A stretch of 64,000 nt of DNA from Trichaptum fuscoviolaceum (lineage: Eukaryota > Basidiomycota > Agaricomycetes > Hymenochaetales > Trichaptaceae): assembly GCA_910574455.1 (NCBI GenBank), contig CAJSYZ010000010.1, positions 372,001 to 436,000 on the forward strand. The letters run 5' to 3'. Under the pieces are notes generated by a model. The model searched no databases and was not told the origin of the DNA. It was given only the letters and a program-made list of their open reading frames with translations. Both the position numbers and the translations under genes were made by a program. This document shows, piece by piece, positions 46,501 through 58,356 of this stretch. Each line of letters begins with the position of its first letter. Positions within the stretch are counted from its first letter, which is position 1.

Positions 46501-47766
46501 TAAACATAAACTTTTCATTCAGCACATACGGAGTATATTGAAACTTATGAATTGAGGATACTACGGTACTGAAAGAAAATGATGTGAAAACAGACCTTCT
46601 TCAGTGTTGTAGATGATGGTAGCCAAATATTGCAGTCAGTGCGATGGTCGGAAATCATTCCCCGGGCGGCCGCCGGCGTCGAGTAGTACAGTAGTAGTAG
46701 TAGTAGTAGTACTAGTACTAGTACAGTACTATTGGTACAAATTTTTTTACATAACACCAATCCAACTTGAAAGCCTGAGTGCTTTTCAAGTTGAACACTG
46801 GCATTTGACTCGAACCAATGACTCGGACCTACTACTACTAGTACTAGTAGTAGTACTACCTCAGGCCGGAAGTTCTCAACTTGAATCCGGAAAGAGCCTG
46901 AGGCATGCTTCAAGTTTCCACTCACTGGTAGCTACTAGTACGTTGGCTCGAAGTTACAACTTGAAACAGTACGACAAATTCAGTGTTGAGATATAATAAA
47001 ATGACAGTACTAGTTATGACCTAGTAAAAAACAAACTCTCGAGAAGCTCACATTGCCATCAGCGGACTCAAGCTCGAACTGACTCGCCGAGTCGGATCAT
47101 GCCAGTGACCTACCTCAGGCCAGAAGTTCCCCATTGGCATCCGGAAAGAGGCATGCTTTCCTCTCCAAGTTAGCTATGTTTTGAACTTGAAGTTACAAAT
47201 AGTACGATTAGCATAGTAGTAATACTGTATACTAGTACACATGAAGCGCTTCAGAGGAAAGCGTAGATATGATGGAGGATGATTGAGTAGCCTCAGGCTG
47301 ATAGTGGTGTATCACTGCAGTTCCCGACTTGCATAGTATGAAATATCAAAAAAAAAACTTGAATATGAGTACTTTAAACTTCAAAATGTACCACTACTAG
47401 GCTGAGTAGTAGTACTGTAGTACTACGACTTCAAGTTCATGTTGAGCACCTGTCATAAAGATAAGTATATGAATATTATTAAATATTATTTTGTCATATT
47501 CAAGAAGATTTATTGGCGGTAGTGGTTTCTAACTTGAATACTAGTACTTATAGTACAGAGCTGACTTGTAAAGAGTAGAGTCTGAAGAGAGAAGAGTAAG
47601 TGGATCACCATAGAGTAAACCATTAAATAGTAAGAGTACAAATACCTTAAACATAATATTTGTCCATGAACAAAAAAAAACTTGTCCTTGGGCCTCAGCC
47701 AAAATGGTGTGCCGGTGACCAATGGATCGATTTGTAACCGTCAGCTAGTACACTGCCGTACTTATA
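46501..47766. repeat. Word-rich DNA between convergent transposase and gene B (element 2)
   Basis: Runs of AGTAGTAGTAGTACTAGTAC at about 46690-46725 and 46830-46860, TTCAAGTTGAAC and CCTGAGGC words. Two related blocks starting at about 46850 and 47110 share CCTCAGGCC and AGTTC, with a later GGCATGC, a local duplication. No gene. Confidence 0.5.
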
Positions 47767-49633
47767 TCAGTACTGGTGTGGGATAGGGTCCAATTTGTCG
47801 AGAAGAGCAAATAGGATTCCATAATCCGTTAAATAGAATGGACCATACTCATGAAGTAGATCGTTGACTGTTTTCAAGACGAGAGAGTCAATATTCTCTT
47901 CTGTTGGAACAAGGGCTTCAAGATGCTCCATGTGCTCGATATCCTTGAGGAACAAGTGGGTGGACCTGTCCAGATTTTCCTCGTCTGTATCTTTGTAATC
48001 GGCATTGTCAAATCGTCCAATGCCCTGACTCGCTTCGATAATCCCTATTTGAGAGGCATCCATCTTCATCGTAAACCGACACATTGCACCATCATTTTTG
48101 AGGAGCATATCCAAGAGCAAGTCGTCAGAGAGGATAATTAAGCATTTCCTGATCCAATTGAACCTGCTCAGGATGGCCGAACGGTCTCCATATTTGCGCA
48201 GGAGTTGTCGATTTATCTTCAACGAGGATGCTACGCCGTCAGCCGAGTCGGCGCCAAGAATATCCATTGACTTCTGAATGAGTTGTTGAATGTCGGACAG
48301 AGCACCCTCTCCACCGGCACGTTCAAGTTCACGTTTCCATTGACGCCGTGCATCACGTGCTGTTCCGGCTTGAAAGACAGCCTTCGTCTGAGTGGCAGAA
48401 CAATTGACTTCTGTTTCGAGAGTCGAATGTTGGTCGACTCTGACTGTTGTCCCGAACTGCATTCGTCTAAGGCGGCTACCCAATCCTTGCATTCGTTATA
48501 GGACCAAATAAGAAGGGGCAGGAAGAACTTAAGCGCAAGCCTGGGATTTCGGGGTTTGCGTTCAGATCTTTCGAGATTCATAGCCATGACTGTCGTAAAG
48601 TGCTTCAATTGAGTAGCGAGTTCATGACGAATATTTCTCCTGAGCTCTGTGTCTTTGATGTCAATCCTTATCGCAGAGAAGACAGATTTCGTCTGTATCC
48701 AACGATTGCCGAGCTCCTTACTATCCTCAAGTCGAATTTGCCAGCGCAGGATCGTATGGTGTGAATGATAATGGGTTACTAAGCAAGTCAAAAAGTAGTC
48801 CCAGATGACGCCCCCAGTAAAAATATTGGAGAGTTTTCTTGACGGAAAATGCGCCGGGAAGAACAGATATGAAGGCTGTGGCGACAGCAAGTCTGAATTC
48901 ATCCACACGTTTGTTGATAAGCAGATGAAGCGGCTCAGACTGTATATCACCGAGAAGAATAGGACGAGAAGTTAGAAATGATTAAGTCAGAGTTTATTTC
49001 AAGTCCAAGATGCAGCCTGGGCTTACCATGTGATGCTTGAAGATCGCTAGCTCTTCAGTGAGTTTGAAGAGCATGTCCGTGTACTGAAATGTATTGGACT
49101 CAAGCTGATCTATCGCCCTCTCCATCTTTCTCCGCAGAGCTTGAATCTCCCTATCCCTCTTAAGGATCCTCATATTTGCTGAATCAAAGCACATCCCTAG
49201 GCGCTCAGCCAGGTGAAGCGTTTCCTGAAAGTCCTCCGACGAGAATCCGACGCGGTCTGCACGCTTTATCTTGGACGACAAACTTTTGACGATTGATTGG
49301 ACCACGGTGCTATCGATAAATAGTTTTGACTGAAAGCCTCGGGGTAAGTCCTCTGTCAATTCACCAAAGATAAGCCAAGCTGCGTAGTAAGTAAGCAATA
49401 TGATCCCTACCGAAATCGATAAGTTCGAGAAATGCATCCTGTTCCCAGTCGGTGCCAGACTCGGAGTCGGACCCATCGACAATCGAGCGCTTTGAGCTAC
49501 TACTGTTGCGAGTACCAGGTATGGTGAATTCTGAAACGCTCTGCTCATCATCTGTATCCGGGCTAGAGACTGACTCGTCATCTGTATCCGAGCAAGAGCC
49601 TGAAGTTTTGTCCCCGCGTTCGGAACTTGACAT
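47767..49633 (-). pseudogene. Gene B, element 2 copy: two frameshifts
   Basis: Homologous to 16394-18219 from end to end. The ATG at 49633 begins MSSSERGDKTSG. The second exon covers LIFGELTEDLPRGFQSKLFI to about 49028, and the third exon starts near 48935. Near 48855 the frame changes relative to element 1 (GGCGCATTTTCCG against GGCTTTTTCCCG), and near 48445 it changes back (TCGAAACAGAAG against TCAGAAGCAGAAG). In the middle frame the conserved TGGVIWDYFLTCLVTHYHSH and PRNPRLALKFFLPLLIWSY blocks are readable, and the last frame ends GILFALLDKLDP. The long conserved stretches in alternating frames show a recently active coding gene that has decayed. Confidence 0.7.
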
Positions 49634-50974
49634 GCTGGGAGTTTGACAGTAACCTAACTTCGAGCCTCAATGGTAAGAAATACCAGTAATGGCGTGCCAC
49701 TACCAGCGGCGGAGAGTAGTAATTGAAAGAAAAGCAAGGCTTGTTGACGAAGGATGGTTCAAGTTTAAGCGCCGTGTGAACGGCGTGGATCTATAGGGGC
49801 ATCATCGGTCATCATCCTCAGGCTGAGCCTGCCAGTGAGTACCAGTGCCAGTCACATTGGTGTGAGTGAATGATGACAGGCGGTAGTTACTAACTTACTA
49901 GTACTAACTTTAGTGAACTCTCACTCAGCGGAAACTCAGCAGACTGCCGATTTGTGGGACCCTCGATAAAGGCCTCTGGCGACTTGGTCCTTCAGTTATA
50001 TTGGGACAATTTGAGCCACGTTCAAGTTTGTGCCACTGCCACTGCCACTGGCAGGACCCGGCCCGGGATCAGGTCAGCCTGCCAGCCCAGTGAGTGAGGC
50101 TGCCGGTGTTGGCCTACTACTAGTAGTAGTAGTACTATAGTAGTAGTAGTAGTAGTAGGCCCTTCCGGCGCTCTCTTGCTATCCGAACTCAGGTGTGTCA
50201 GGCCTTGAATCCCCTCTACTTCTGGATGTCGGTTCAGCTCTCAAGAACTCGGATTCTGCCCCATCTGTCGCAACTACTTACGAAGCCCATATCATTGTGC
50301 TTGTCACTGGCCCTCCTCAACTGAAGCTCAGCCAGGCCTTGAAGATCGTCTGCCAGTGCCAGTGGCCGGAACTTGTTCAGAGCCGAATCGGATGTTCCGC
50401 ACATGTATGTATTTTAGTACTACAACTAGAGCTCTAATACTACTAATACTACTACTAGTAGTATTACTAACAGTGGTAGACTCGGAGATTGTCACTCACT
50501 GGCACTCACTGGCAGCCTGAGGCTGGCAGGCACTGGCAGTGACAGGGGACTTCCTGTCCGGAGTTCGAAACGGGCCGTTGCCAGCAGCAACTTGAACTTC
50601 AAAGTCGTGCTGAGTCACCGGCGCCGTGCACTACTAGTACTAGTAGTACTACTACTAGTAGTAGTATAGTAGTAGTAGTAGTAGCTGCCACTGGCAGCCA
50701 GATTCAAGTTGAACTTGAACCGCTGACTCGTCACCGCCGCGTGCGTCACGGTGACTCCGACTCGCAGTCACCAGTGCCAGTGGCAACTCCGAGTCCTTGA
50801 ACTTCAGCCTGCTACTACTAGTAGTGAGCGTCCGGACTAGCTTTAGCAGTAACCCAATACCCATCCAGAGTCAAATTGAACCTGAAACTTGAACTAAACT
50901 GCGCTGGCTGTCTCTGTGCCCCAGCCCGCCGCAACTTTTATCAATACATAGCAGAAAAAAACATCAACTTGAAC
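49634..50974. repeat. Repeat-rich divergent region between genes B and A (element 2)
   Basis: Counterpart of 14463-16393. It contains AGTAGTAGTAGTAC runs at 50120-50160 and 50630-50685, CCACTGCCACTGCCACTGGC at about 50034, and TTCAAGTTGAACTTGAA at 50703. No MITE and no gene. The two elements share the word types here but not the order. Confidence 0.5.
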
Positions 50975-53900
50975 ATGGCATCAGATACTTTCAACGTATT
51001 TATGTCCGGCACAGGAAACGCTGATAGTAGGGCTCACCATATTGTTAATGGTCCGTATATCGTCATGGTATACTGACAGTTGTCTGAAATATTCACTACT
51101 AATTTCCATTCCTTTACTAAAAACAGCGGCTAGTATAGGATTGGGTTCACACCCCGTTGCGAAGGAGGATATTTACTTGGCAAACGTCCTTGACCGTATA
51201 AAATTCATCTTGCAAGCATGGGTGGAGAAACCCGGAACAAAAAAGACAGACCTAGCAGCACGCGCAGCTGTAATAATCGCAAACGGACTTCCGGACAAAC
51301 CGTGAGTGACGGTCTCAGCCTGATTACTATGCGCCTGATTCTGACTCTTAAATTTGGCCCACTGGCAGTGGCGAAGTCTTGGAATCACATACCGCTCAGG
51401 CTGCTAGTGACTGTGAGGCTAGTACCAGTAAGGTGCCAGTGCTGGAAGCTGACGCCGAATCCGAGTCGTGAGTAACGGTATCAGCCTGAGTGCGCGTCCG
51501 AGTCTGACCATTCTTGAATTTGGAATGCACACATCAAGTGGCGAAGTCACGGAATTACATGCCAGTGAGGCCGGAAACTTGAACTTGAAGGTGTCGGAAC
51601 ATGAAGCTGACGTATCCGAGTCGTGAGTTACGGCGCCAGCCTGAGTACGCATCCGATTCTGATCATCTGACAGTGGCAGCAACATCCACAAACACATCGG
51701 CCGTTCCCCCTACGACGATATCATGAAGGCCTTAGCCTCTATGAAAGAGCTAGAGCAACTTCGGATCGACACTGAGGAGAAAGAAAGAAGGCTTTGAGAT
51801 GAAAAGGAAGATTTCGAACGGAGGCATAGGGAACTCCTGATAAATAAGCGGGACAGTGATCAGGAGCAATTAAAGCTTTTGCAGAATGAGTTGATGAAAA
51901 CCAAAAAACTTATCTCAAATGTCGAATCAAACCTCTCAGAAGCCAACTTCAGCCGGGCGACTGACTCACTCCAGCTTCACAAGGAGAAGGATATACATGA
52001 GGAGCAATTGAAAAAGCATGAGGACGCTATTGAAGCTCTAAAGAAACAGCTCGCTCAAGATTACACCCTAATCGCGAGAGCTTCAGCTCAGGAGAGTCTC
52101 TTCGCCGTGACTTCGCGCAGGCTCACTAACCTGGAAAATTATCGAAAGCAGTCACTAGAAAAGGAACAGCGGATTGTAGGACATATACGGGCTATTGACG
52201 ACGCATTCGTTGATGTGACTGAGGAATTGGACTCGAAGGCGGACAAAGTGACACTCGAGGAGATGGCTGGGACTTACAAGTGTTTGCAGGAGACAGTGAA
52301 GGGTCTTGTATACACAGTACACGACTTACAGATTAGTGCGGCAGCCGCCAAAGGGGTAAGCCAATTTTGAGCTGCTATTGTAAAACAAATGAAGCTCACA
52401 GGATCTCACCCAGAACAAAGCCGCCAAAGCCAGCAGTAAAATACGCACCCTCTGCGAGGACAATAGGGTAGTCGTCATGAAAAGCTTCATAATTGCGTTC
52501 CCATTAGAGAAAGGATTCTTCTCTCCAAAACAGGTCATCCCTTATGACATTACTGGCGAAAGTGGTTTTATGATTCGAAATTTTTTGAACAAGGTTGAAC
52601 AACTCTACATGAAGTTCGCGACCCTATCACCTGGGCCGGGCAAGAAGCTAAAGGAAGGACGACGTACAGGCAAAGTCGGCATGAGTGGCATAGCTCAGGG
52701 CCCAGTGACAATCCTGTCTAATGACATTGCTATCATTCCAAGGCATCTATTCGACGACCTGATTGTCGACATCACCAAGTCCTTGGCAGAGTTAGAGCTG
52801 ACAGAGGCGTATGCGAAGGGAAATGATGAAGGAAAGGGGAAGGGAAAGGAAAGGGAAAGGGAAAGGGAAAGGGAAAGGGAAAGGGAAAGGGAAAGGGAAA
52901 GGGAAAGGGAAAGGGAAAGGGAAAGGGAAAGGGAAAGGGAAAGGGAAAGGGAAAGGGAAAGGGAAAGGGAAAGGGAAAGGGAAAGGGAAAAGGGAAAGGG
53001 AAAGGGAAAGGGAAAAGGGAAAGGGAAAGGGAAAGGATGAGTTCGAGGCTGTGGATGTGTCGGAGGATGCATCGAAGGAAAAGACGGCGACGCCATACTC
53101 CTGGCAGCCACCACTTAACACATCAATCGTCGACCAGTTCAAATTTTTCCTGGTCCGATTTTTTATAGTCTTCGAATTTCACCGAAGACTATTCTTCCTC
53201 CTCGATCGCCGGCTAAGCCAGCTGGAAAGGAACCCGATGGATCCTCAGACTATTGATTTGCTGGATGCCGACGCGGCCTGGAACACAAACGCGAAAGTAA
53301 TACTGGATAAGGATTTTACCGGCTATCTCTTTGACGACCAAATGTATGAACATCGGTTCAAAGGCTTGATGGTAAAGTTCCACTTCGAGGACCACTTTGC
53401 CAGGATGGCTGAGCTGGACGGGCAAGAGTACGTGGGCCCGGAGGATATACCGTGCGTGGCTGTAGGCGGGACTCTCGAAGTGCCGCAGGTCAATGTCGCG
53501 TTGAAGGAGATGCAAGAATACTTCGACCGTTTATGCCTGAAAATGGAGGCCACCGTGCCAATGGCATCCGCCGACCTGAAAGCGGGTCAGACGAACGAAC
53601 CCATCCCCAAAGCCCGTGAAGACACGAGCGTGTCTCCCGATGATTTGAGACTACGGCGGCTATTGAATCGACGTAATGAGCATAGGGAGAAGGCTTTAAC
53701 CCTCGACACTGCGATGAGAATTATCTTGGTAGACGAACTCGTCCCTGACATTTTCAACGACACACGATTCCGAATGTTTTTAAACAAGGTTGCCCATGAC
53801 CGCTCTGAAATCAGTGACCCCGCTGGCCTTCGCACATTTGTTGAGAATGCTGAGGACATTTTGAAAGTGCAAAAGGATGTTTTTCCCGAACCTGTAAAAA

Positions 53901-54130
53901 CCCGACTGCTCACATTATGCGAGATAGCGGATCAAAACAAGCCTTACGGCCGGAATTTCAATGAGTCGCATATCAGTGGGCGTTTTTGGGGCCAGAAGTT
54001 GCGGTCCATCTTACTAGGCGCCAACTCGCAGGCTGAGGATGAACTACCCATTGATTCTTTGGTACTTCGGATTTTAGGCGCAGGCGTGCAGCAGCTCACA
54101 GATGTGTCAACTCAGACGATCACACAGTGA
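50975..54130 (+). pseudogene. Gene A, element 2 copy: nonsense codon and hexanucleotide expansion
   Basis: Exons: 50975-51067 (MASDTFNVFMSG), 51127-51301, 51369-51467, 51539-51622, 51674-52355 and 52402-54130. Exons 3 and 4 are near-duplicates (both start TGGCGAAGTC and end CCGAGTC before GTGAGT), and their introns are related. Exon 5 is the coiled coil, with in-frame TGA at 51796-51798, probably from CGA. Exon 6 starts DLTQNKAAKASSKIR, like the same exon of element 1. Where element 1 has a Lys/Glu helix, this copy has about 200 bases of GGGAAA repeat (52830-53036). The frame entering the repeat ends at TGA 53038-53040, and the conserved C-terminus (FIVFEFHRRL, HREKALTLDTAM) is one frame over. 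Unless the repeat length is mis-assembled, the gene is dead. Confidence 0.7.
52830..53036 (+). repeat. GGGAAA hexanucleotide microsatellite inside gene A
   Basis: About 34 tandem hexamers with a few one-base interruptions (GGGAAAAGGG) that change the reading phase. The strand is pure purine. Read in frame it gives Glu-Arg or Gly-Lys dipeptides. It replaces the charged linker of the element 1 copy. Confidence 0.95.
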
Positions 54131-54645
54131 AGCCACTGGCAATGGCGGATTTGGAGGTATCCGTGTACAAGTACCGTGACAGGACAACTTGAAGGGTTTG
54201 GATGCAACAAGCTGCTTGATCTTTATCTTCCTGGTCAACTACTACTAGTATGATGTTTGTCATTTTCTTGAATGGCGTGTTGCGTTCAAAGTTTGCTTCA
54301 ACTTCAAGTTGAAGTTACTAGTAGTAGTAGTAGCCTCATGATTTGTACTCCACATTATCATTGAATTTGAATTCAAGTTACTTCTCAGCCACCTCAGGTT
54401 AAGGCTCCTTCAGTGGCAGCCTCAGCCTCAGGTGCCAGTGAGTGCATGGTGCCACCTGAGTGCCAGTGCCACTGGCAGTTACGGTGGCACCACTGGCACT
54501 GGCAGTGACTCCGAGCCTGTCCGACTCGGAGTCACGGTGGCGCCGCACCGGCGTGTGAATGATGAGTTGAAGTTGTATAAAAGACTGGCACTCACTGGCC
54601 TCGGAACTTGAACCCTCAGGCTCTGCTGGCAGTGACGTACTACTA
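54131..54645. repeat. Word-rich DNA 3' of gene A (element 2)
   Basis: TTCAACTTCAAGTTGAAG at about 54299, CCAGTGCCACTGGCAG and CAGTGACTCCGAGCC words. No gene. A TA at 54644-54645 is the left target of the neighbouring MITE. Confidence 0.5.
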
Positions 54646-55277
54646 CAGTGTCGGAAGGCTAAAACCCGCCTCTCGGAACCCCCCTTCAAAACTTTTTTTT
54701 CTCCGGCCACAAAAACTGGCCAATGACCCTGAAACTGTGTAAATAGCTTCTAATGCATTATACCTTTCATTCTTATTGATTATTTTTGCTTGAATTTAAT
54801 TCCGAAAAATTTCTCATACCAGGATTTTGAAACATGCTACCCAATTTAGTAATACAGCCCTTTTAAGAGGTTCCCACGGCTTCGGAATATACGGAAACGA
54901 TGTCTTTTTGCAAGACGGACTTCCTGGTAGAATAGTTTGGCAAGTTTTACAAATTCTATTCGGAATTCATCTTTTTCCCGGTCCACCCGGACACTTTTGT
55001 CCGGAAGCCTCAAGCATTAAACCCTAATTACAGGCTTTCCAGAAAGTCTCGGAAAACAATTCTGTTTGTATTTCCAGTCAATCCAAGGTCAATAGAGACT
55101 AAAATTCGACTAAAATTTCTTTAATTTCTTCAAAAAATTTGAAACATGTACCGGAAAATTTTTTATTGCAGAAATCAACATATCTTCCTTACTTCTATTA
55201 CAAAATTTTTGAAATTTCAGTCATTGACGCAAAATTCCGGCCTGCACCCAGAGGCGGGTTTTGACCTTCCGACACTG
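54646..55277 (+). mobile_element. MITE with 28-base inverted ends, TA target site (mariner-like)
   Basis: The left end reads CAGTGTCGGAAGGCTAAAAC, the right end (reverse complement) CAGTGTCGGAAGGTCAAAAC, and both go on to CCGCCTCT. TA flanks both sides (54644-54645, 55278-55279). It is 632 bases, AT-rich inside, with only a 66-codon open frame that resembles no transposase. TA duplication suggests mobilisation by a Tc1/mariner-type enzyme. It is absent from the equivalent place in element 1. Confidence 0.85.
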
Positions 55278-55363
55278 TAGTACTACTATTTATTTAGTAG
55301 TAGTCTCTTGTTTTCACTTCTACTACTTACTAGTAACCAGCAACTACTACCAGTACTACCACT

Positions 55364-58084
55364 ATGACATCCACCGCCCCCCAACCTCCAGGCTTGCCAG
55401 GGCCACATCCAAGGAATACTACTAGTAGAGCAAACAATGACCGACGCGGATGTGAGTTCTGCGTTCTCCATCTCTGTCACAGGCAATACTGATTGCTGAC
55501 TACCCCAATAGTACAAGACGAAGATGTACTGGGAGATACAACGCCACCTTTCAGTGCGCAATGTGCGTCCTATGCCTTCCTTCACTGACACTGGCAATAC
55601 TGATTACTGCATCACCCATCTCTAGTTTTGCAGGCCCTAGGGGTTAACGTTGAAGAAGCTGCAGGAGGACATTCTTCATCAATGCCGACTGAAAGTGAGT
55701 CCTTCCTTCCCTTCACTGACACTGGCGAAACTGATTGGTACTTAACCCGTTACCAGTTTCACAGGCCCCAGAAACTGCGATTACTGATGACGAACCTGTG
55801 CAAGGACAAGGTTCGGGGGAACGATTTATCATTGCCGGTGGCCCTGCCCGTGGGTCATTCACCGTCACGAGTTCCTTAGACTCGGAGGGGGGAAGCCTCC
55901 TACTATCAATTCCTCTCGCATCCCTTCAACCAGACTTGAAGTCACAGCAAACCAAGTCCGTCCTGTCTTCAGCGGTTGTGAATACGATTCTCGCGCAAAA
56001 TCCTAACGCTTATCTCCCACGACAAACACATGTGTCAGAAGAGGAGCAGAAAGGTTACTACCTTGGCTTCCCTGGCAAACCGCGCCTGCTCGGGCGAACC
56101 GGTCCCAATTGGACGGAGACCAAAGAACGTAAATATTGTGGGCATTGTTGGAAATCACCGGATTGCCAATGTATGGCCGCAACTGCTCAAGAAGATCATG
56201 AAGTATCTCGATTCCGAGAATTTGCGGTGGAACAGTCTGGAAGCCAACCGTGTTGCCTACGGAGATAGTCGGGTGTGCCCTGTTTTTGTTTTGATCGGAG
56301 TCAACGACCCGTCACTTCGCACTGAAGATGCGTGCCGCATCGCGGAACGCGTTAAAGAGTTCCTCTTTGAAATGCGCATCTTCGACGTTGAGGTCGAGCT
56401 CAGGGAGCGAAAAATCATTAGCGCCTCAGGCCAGGGCAAAGCTTCTGTCAGTGTTCCACCTGTTGTGCGCACTGGCACCGGCGACTCAAATACTCTGGCT
56501 AGCGGTCATGCTGAGACTGGCGTTGGCAATACCGCTCCCGTTCACACTGGCTTCAGTTTTCATCCGGAACTCACCAACCTTCCCAGACGTTCCGATCGTC
56601 GCACTGCTCCGACGAACAATGGAGGTGCGGGGGATGTCACTGAGCATAATGACGGTAACAGCACCAGGCCCCTTGTCGCTAGCGCTCACAGGGCAGAACC
56701 CTACGCCTACCCAACAGAGATACTGTTCACCGCACCTGCGGGAGCCGATAATTATTTCCGCCTGTGGGATCGCATGATGGATTTCCCAAGCAGGCCAGTG
56801 GCAGCTGCCAACAAGCCAATCAGTCGTATGACACCGTCTTTCTCCATGGTCACAGGAACTTGCCTTGGCAATCTGGAGGGTGGCTTCTCAACGGGGTCGC
56901 TCTTTATCCTACAAAAGCTCGATAACACGACGTTCAAGGTGTTCATCCTCGGTACTCGCCATGGCAACGTTCCTTCGAAATTCGGAGACTACGATCCATA
57001 CGCAGATACAACAAATAAGCCGCGCGACCCAAACGACAATTGCCCAATTTATCTCTTCTCTCGCGAGGCTCTAGCCGCCCATGTGCCAATGATTGGCGCG
57101 CTTCACGATGAGTTAGAAGCGGCAGCGTTTACTCAGCCACTGGCACCTGATCTTCCGCCGTCTGCTGAACAACAAGCTTTCGCGGATATCGTAAACAAGT
57201 GTCAATTCATTGAGCAATCTTGGCTTGATAAGACGTCATCGCCATGTTTGTGGATTAATAATCGTATTGGGAAAGTGGCCAATGCTCCCCCTCGAAGAAT
57301 GGGTAACTTGACTATCTCCAAGACACCCTACCTTACGGATTGGTGCTTGATCGAGGTGGACGACCAATGCCTCCCCAACGAATTTGAATTTTCCTCTACT
57401 GATGGTGAAGGTCTCAGTTGGAACAATTTCTATAACGTCATCGACATTAATAGGCTTCCTCCATCGTCGGCAGCTCAGTCTGTACCACGAGAAGCACTCT
57501 TGTCTAGGCTTGGCTGGAAAGGGAAGGACTTCTTTAGTCCAATCCGAATTGCGGGATATGTTCCGAAAGAAAATATATTCCCCCGGGTCCAGGAGCACCA
57601 ATTGGACGCAGATTATGATTATGGATGGACTTTCATCAACAATCAAGTCGCTGTGGAGCTTAAGAAAGCTGTGTACAAATGGGGCTGGAAAACTGGCCAT
57701 ACGTTAGGCGTGGTCAACAACGTTGCTGCCGTTCTCAGATCTATGCAGGTTTCCCCTGGGCACGTTGAGCACACTACGCATATTGCTTTACAGATCCCAC
57801 CGGGTTCGGTTGGTTTAGGGAATATCGGGCATAGGAACAATGCTTTGTTCGCAGAACCGGGGGATTCAGGTGCCATAATCATTGATCAGCACAGACGTGC
57901 AGTTGGTACCATTTTAGCTTGCGGACTCATCGAAGCGAGGGGTAGGGATAATCAGAGTGTACTCGACGGTTATACTTATGGTGTCGCTCTATGGCAAACG
58001 GTGGAAGAGCTTGAGACCTCTTTTTCTCTAGCTGAAAGTGAATTCAAGCTAGGCATGAATGCACTTCCGGACAATGAAGTATAA
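55364..58084 (+). CDS. Trypsin-like serine protease domain protein with micro-exon N-terminus (probable frameshift)
   Basis: Predicted chymotrypsin-fold protease fused to an N-terminal region seen in basidiomycete proteins. The ATG at 55364 (MTSTAPQPPG) is followed by three small phase-1 exons (ending about 55450, 55560 and 55694) and a large final exon from about 55757. The large exon has YYLGFPGKPRLLGRTG, then PVFVLIGVNDPSL and FDVEVELRERKI. The protease part has a His in ILGTRHGNV (56960-56962), an Asp in TDWCLIEVD (57338-57340) and a Ser in AEPGDSGAIII (57866-57868), in the right order for a catalytic triad, with the oxyanion-type GDSG. It ends with TAA at 58082-58084. The frame changes near 56118 between TGPNWTE and PKNVNIVGIVGN, so one base is probably extra and the gene may be newly broken. 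No signal peptide is seen, so it is probably intracellular. It occupies the outer bay of element 2. Confidence 0.6.
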
Positions 58085-58356
58085 CGATGCTCCTCTCAAC
58101 TCCTATAGTAGTAATTAGTGGAGCTCTTTTCTTATTCTCATGCGATGGTGTTGCGTATTCGTACGTTTGTTTCCTGCTCTGTGTTTGATGGCCTTTGGCG
58201 TGCGCTTTATGTGGTAGTACATGTATGACTTGAGGAAATGGGAATGATATTGCAAGTGTGGTTTCCATCCGTGAACTTGAAGTATACTGCTAGCTAGTAG
58301 CCAGTGATAACTTGAACTTGTACTTGTTCTAGTGACATGATTCGCGACTTGGACTC
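58085..58356. other. Short intergenic after the protease gene
   Basis: Contains the likely 3' end of the protease gene and a left target copy, GACTC (58352-58356), of the next insertion. No gene. Confidence 0.5.

Noticed and set aside
52477..54130. Two long overlapping frames rich in Glu-Arg and Gly-Lys repeats as two separate proteins
   Set aside because: Both are parts of gene A joined through the hexanucleotide repeat. The dipeptide runs are products of the microsatellite.
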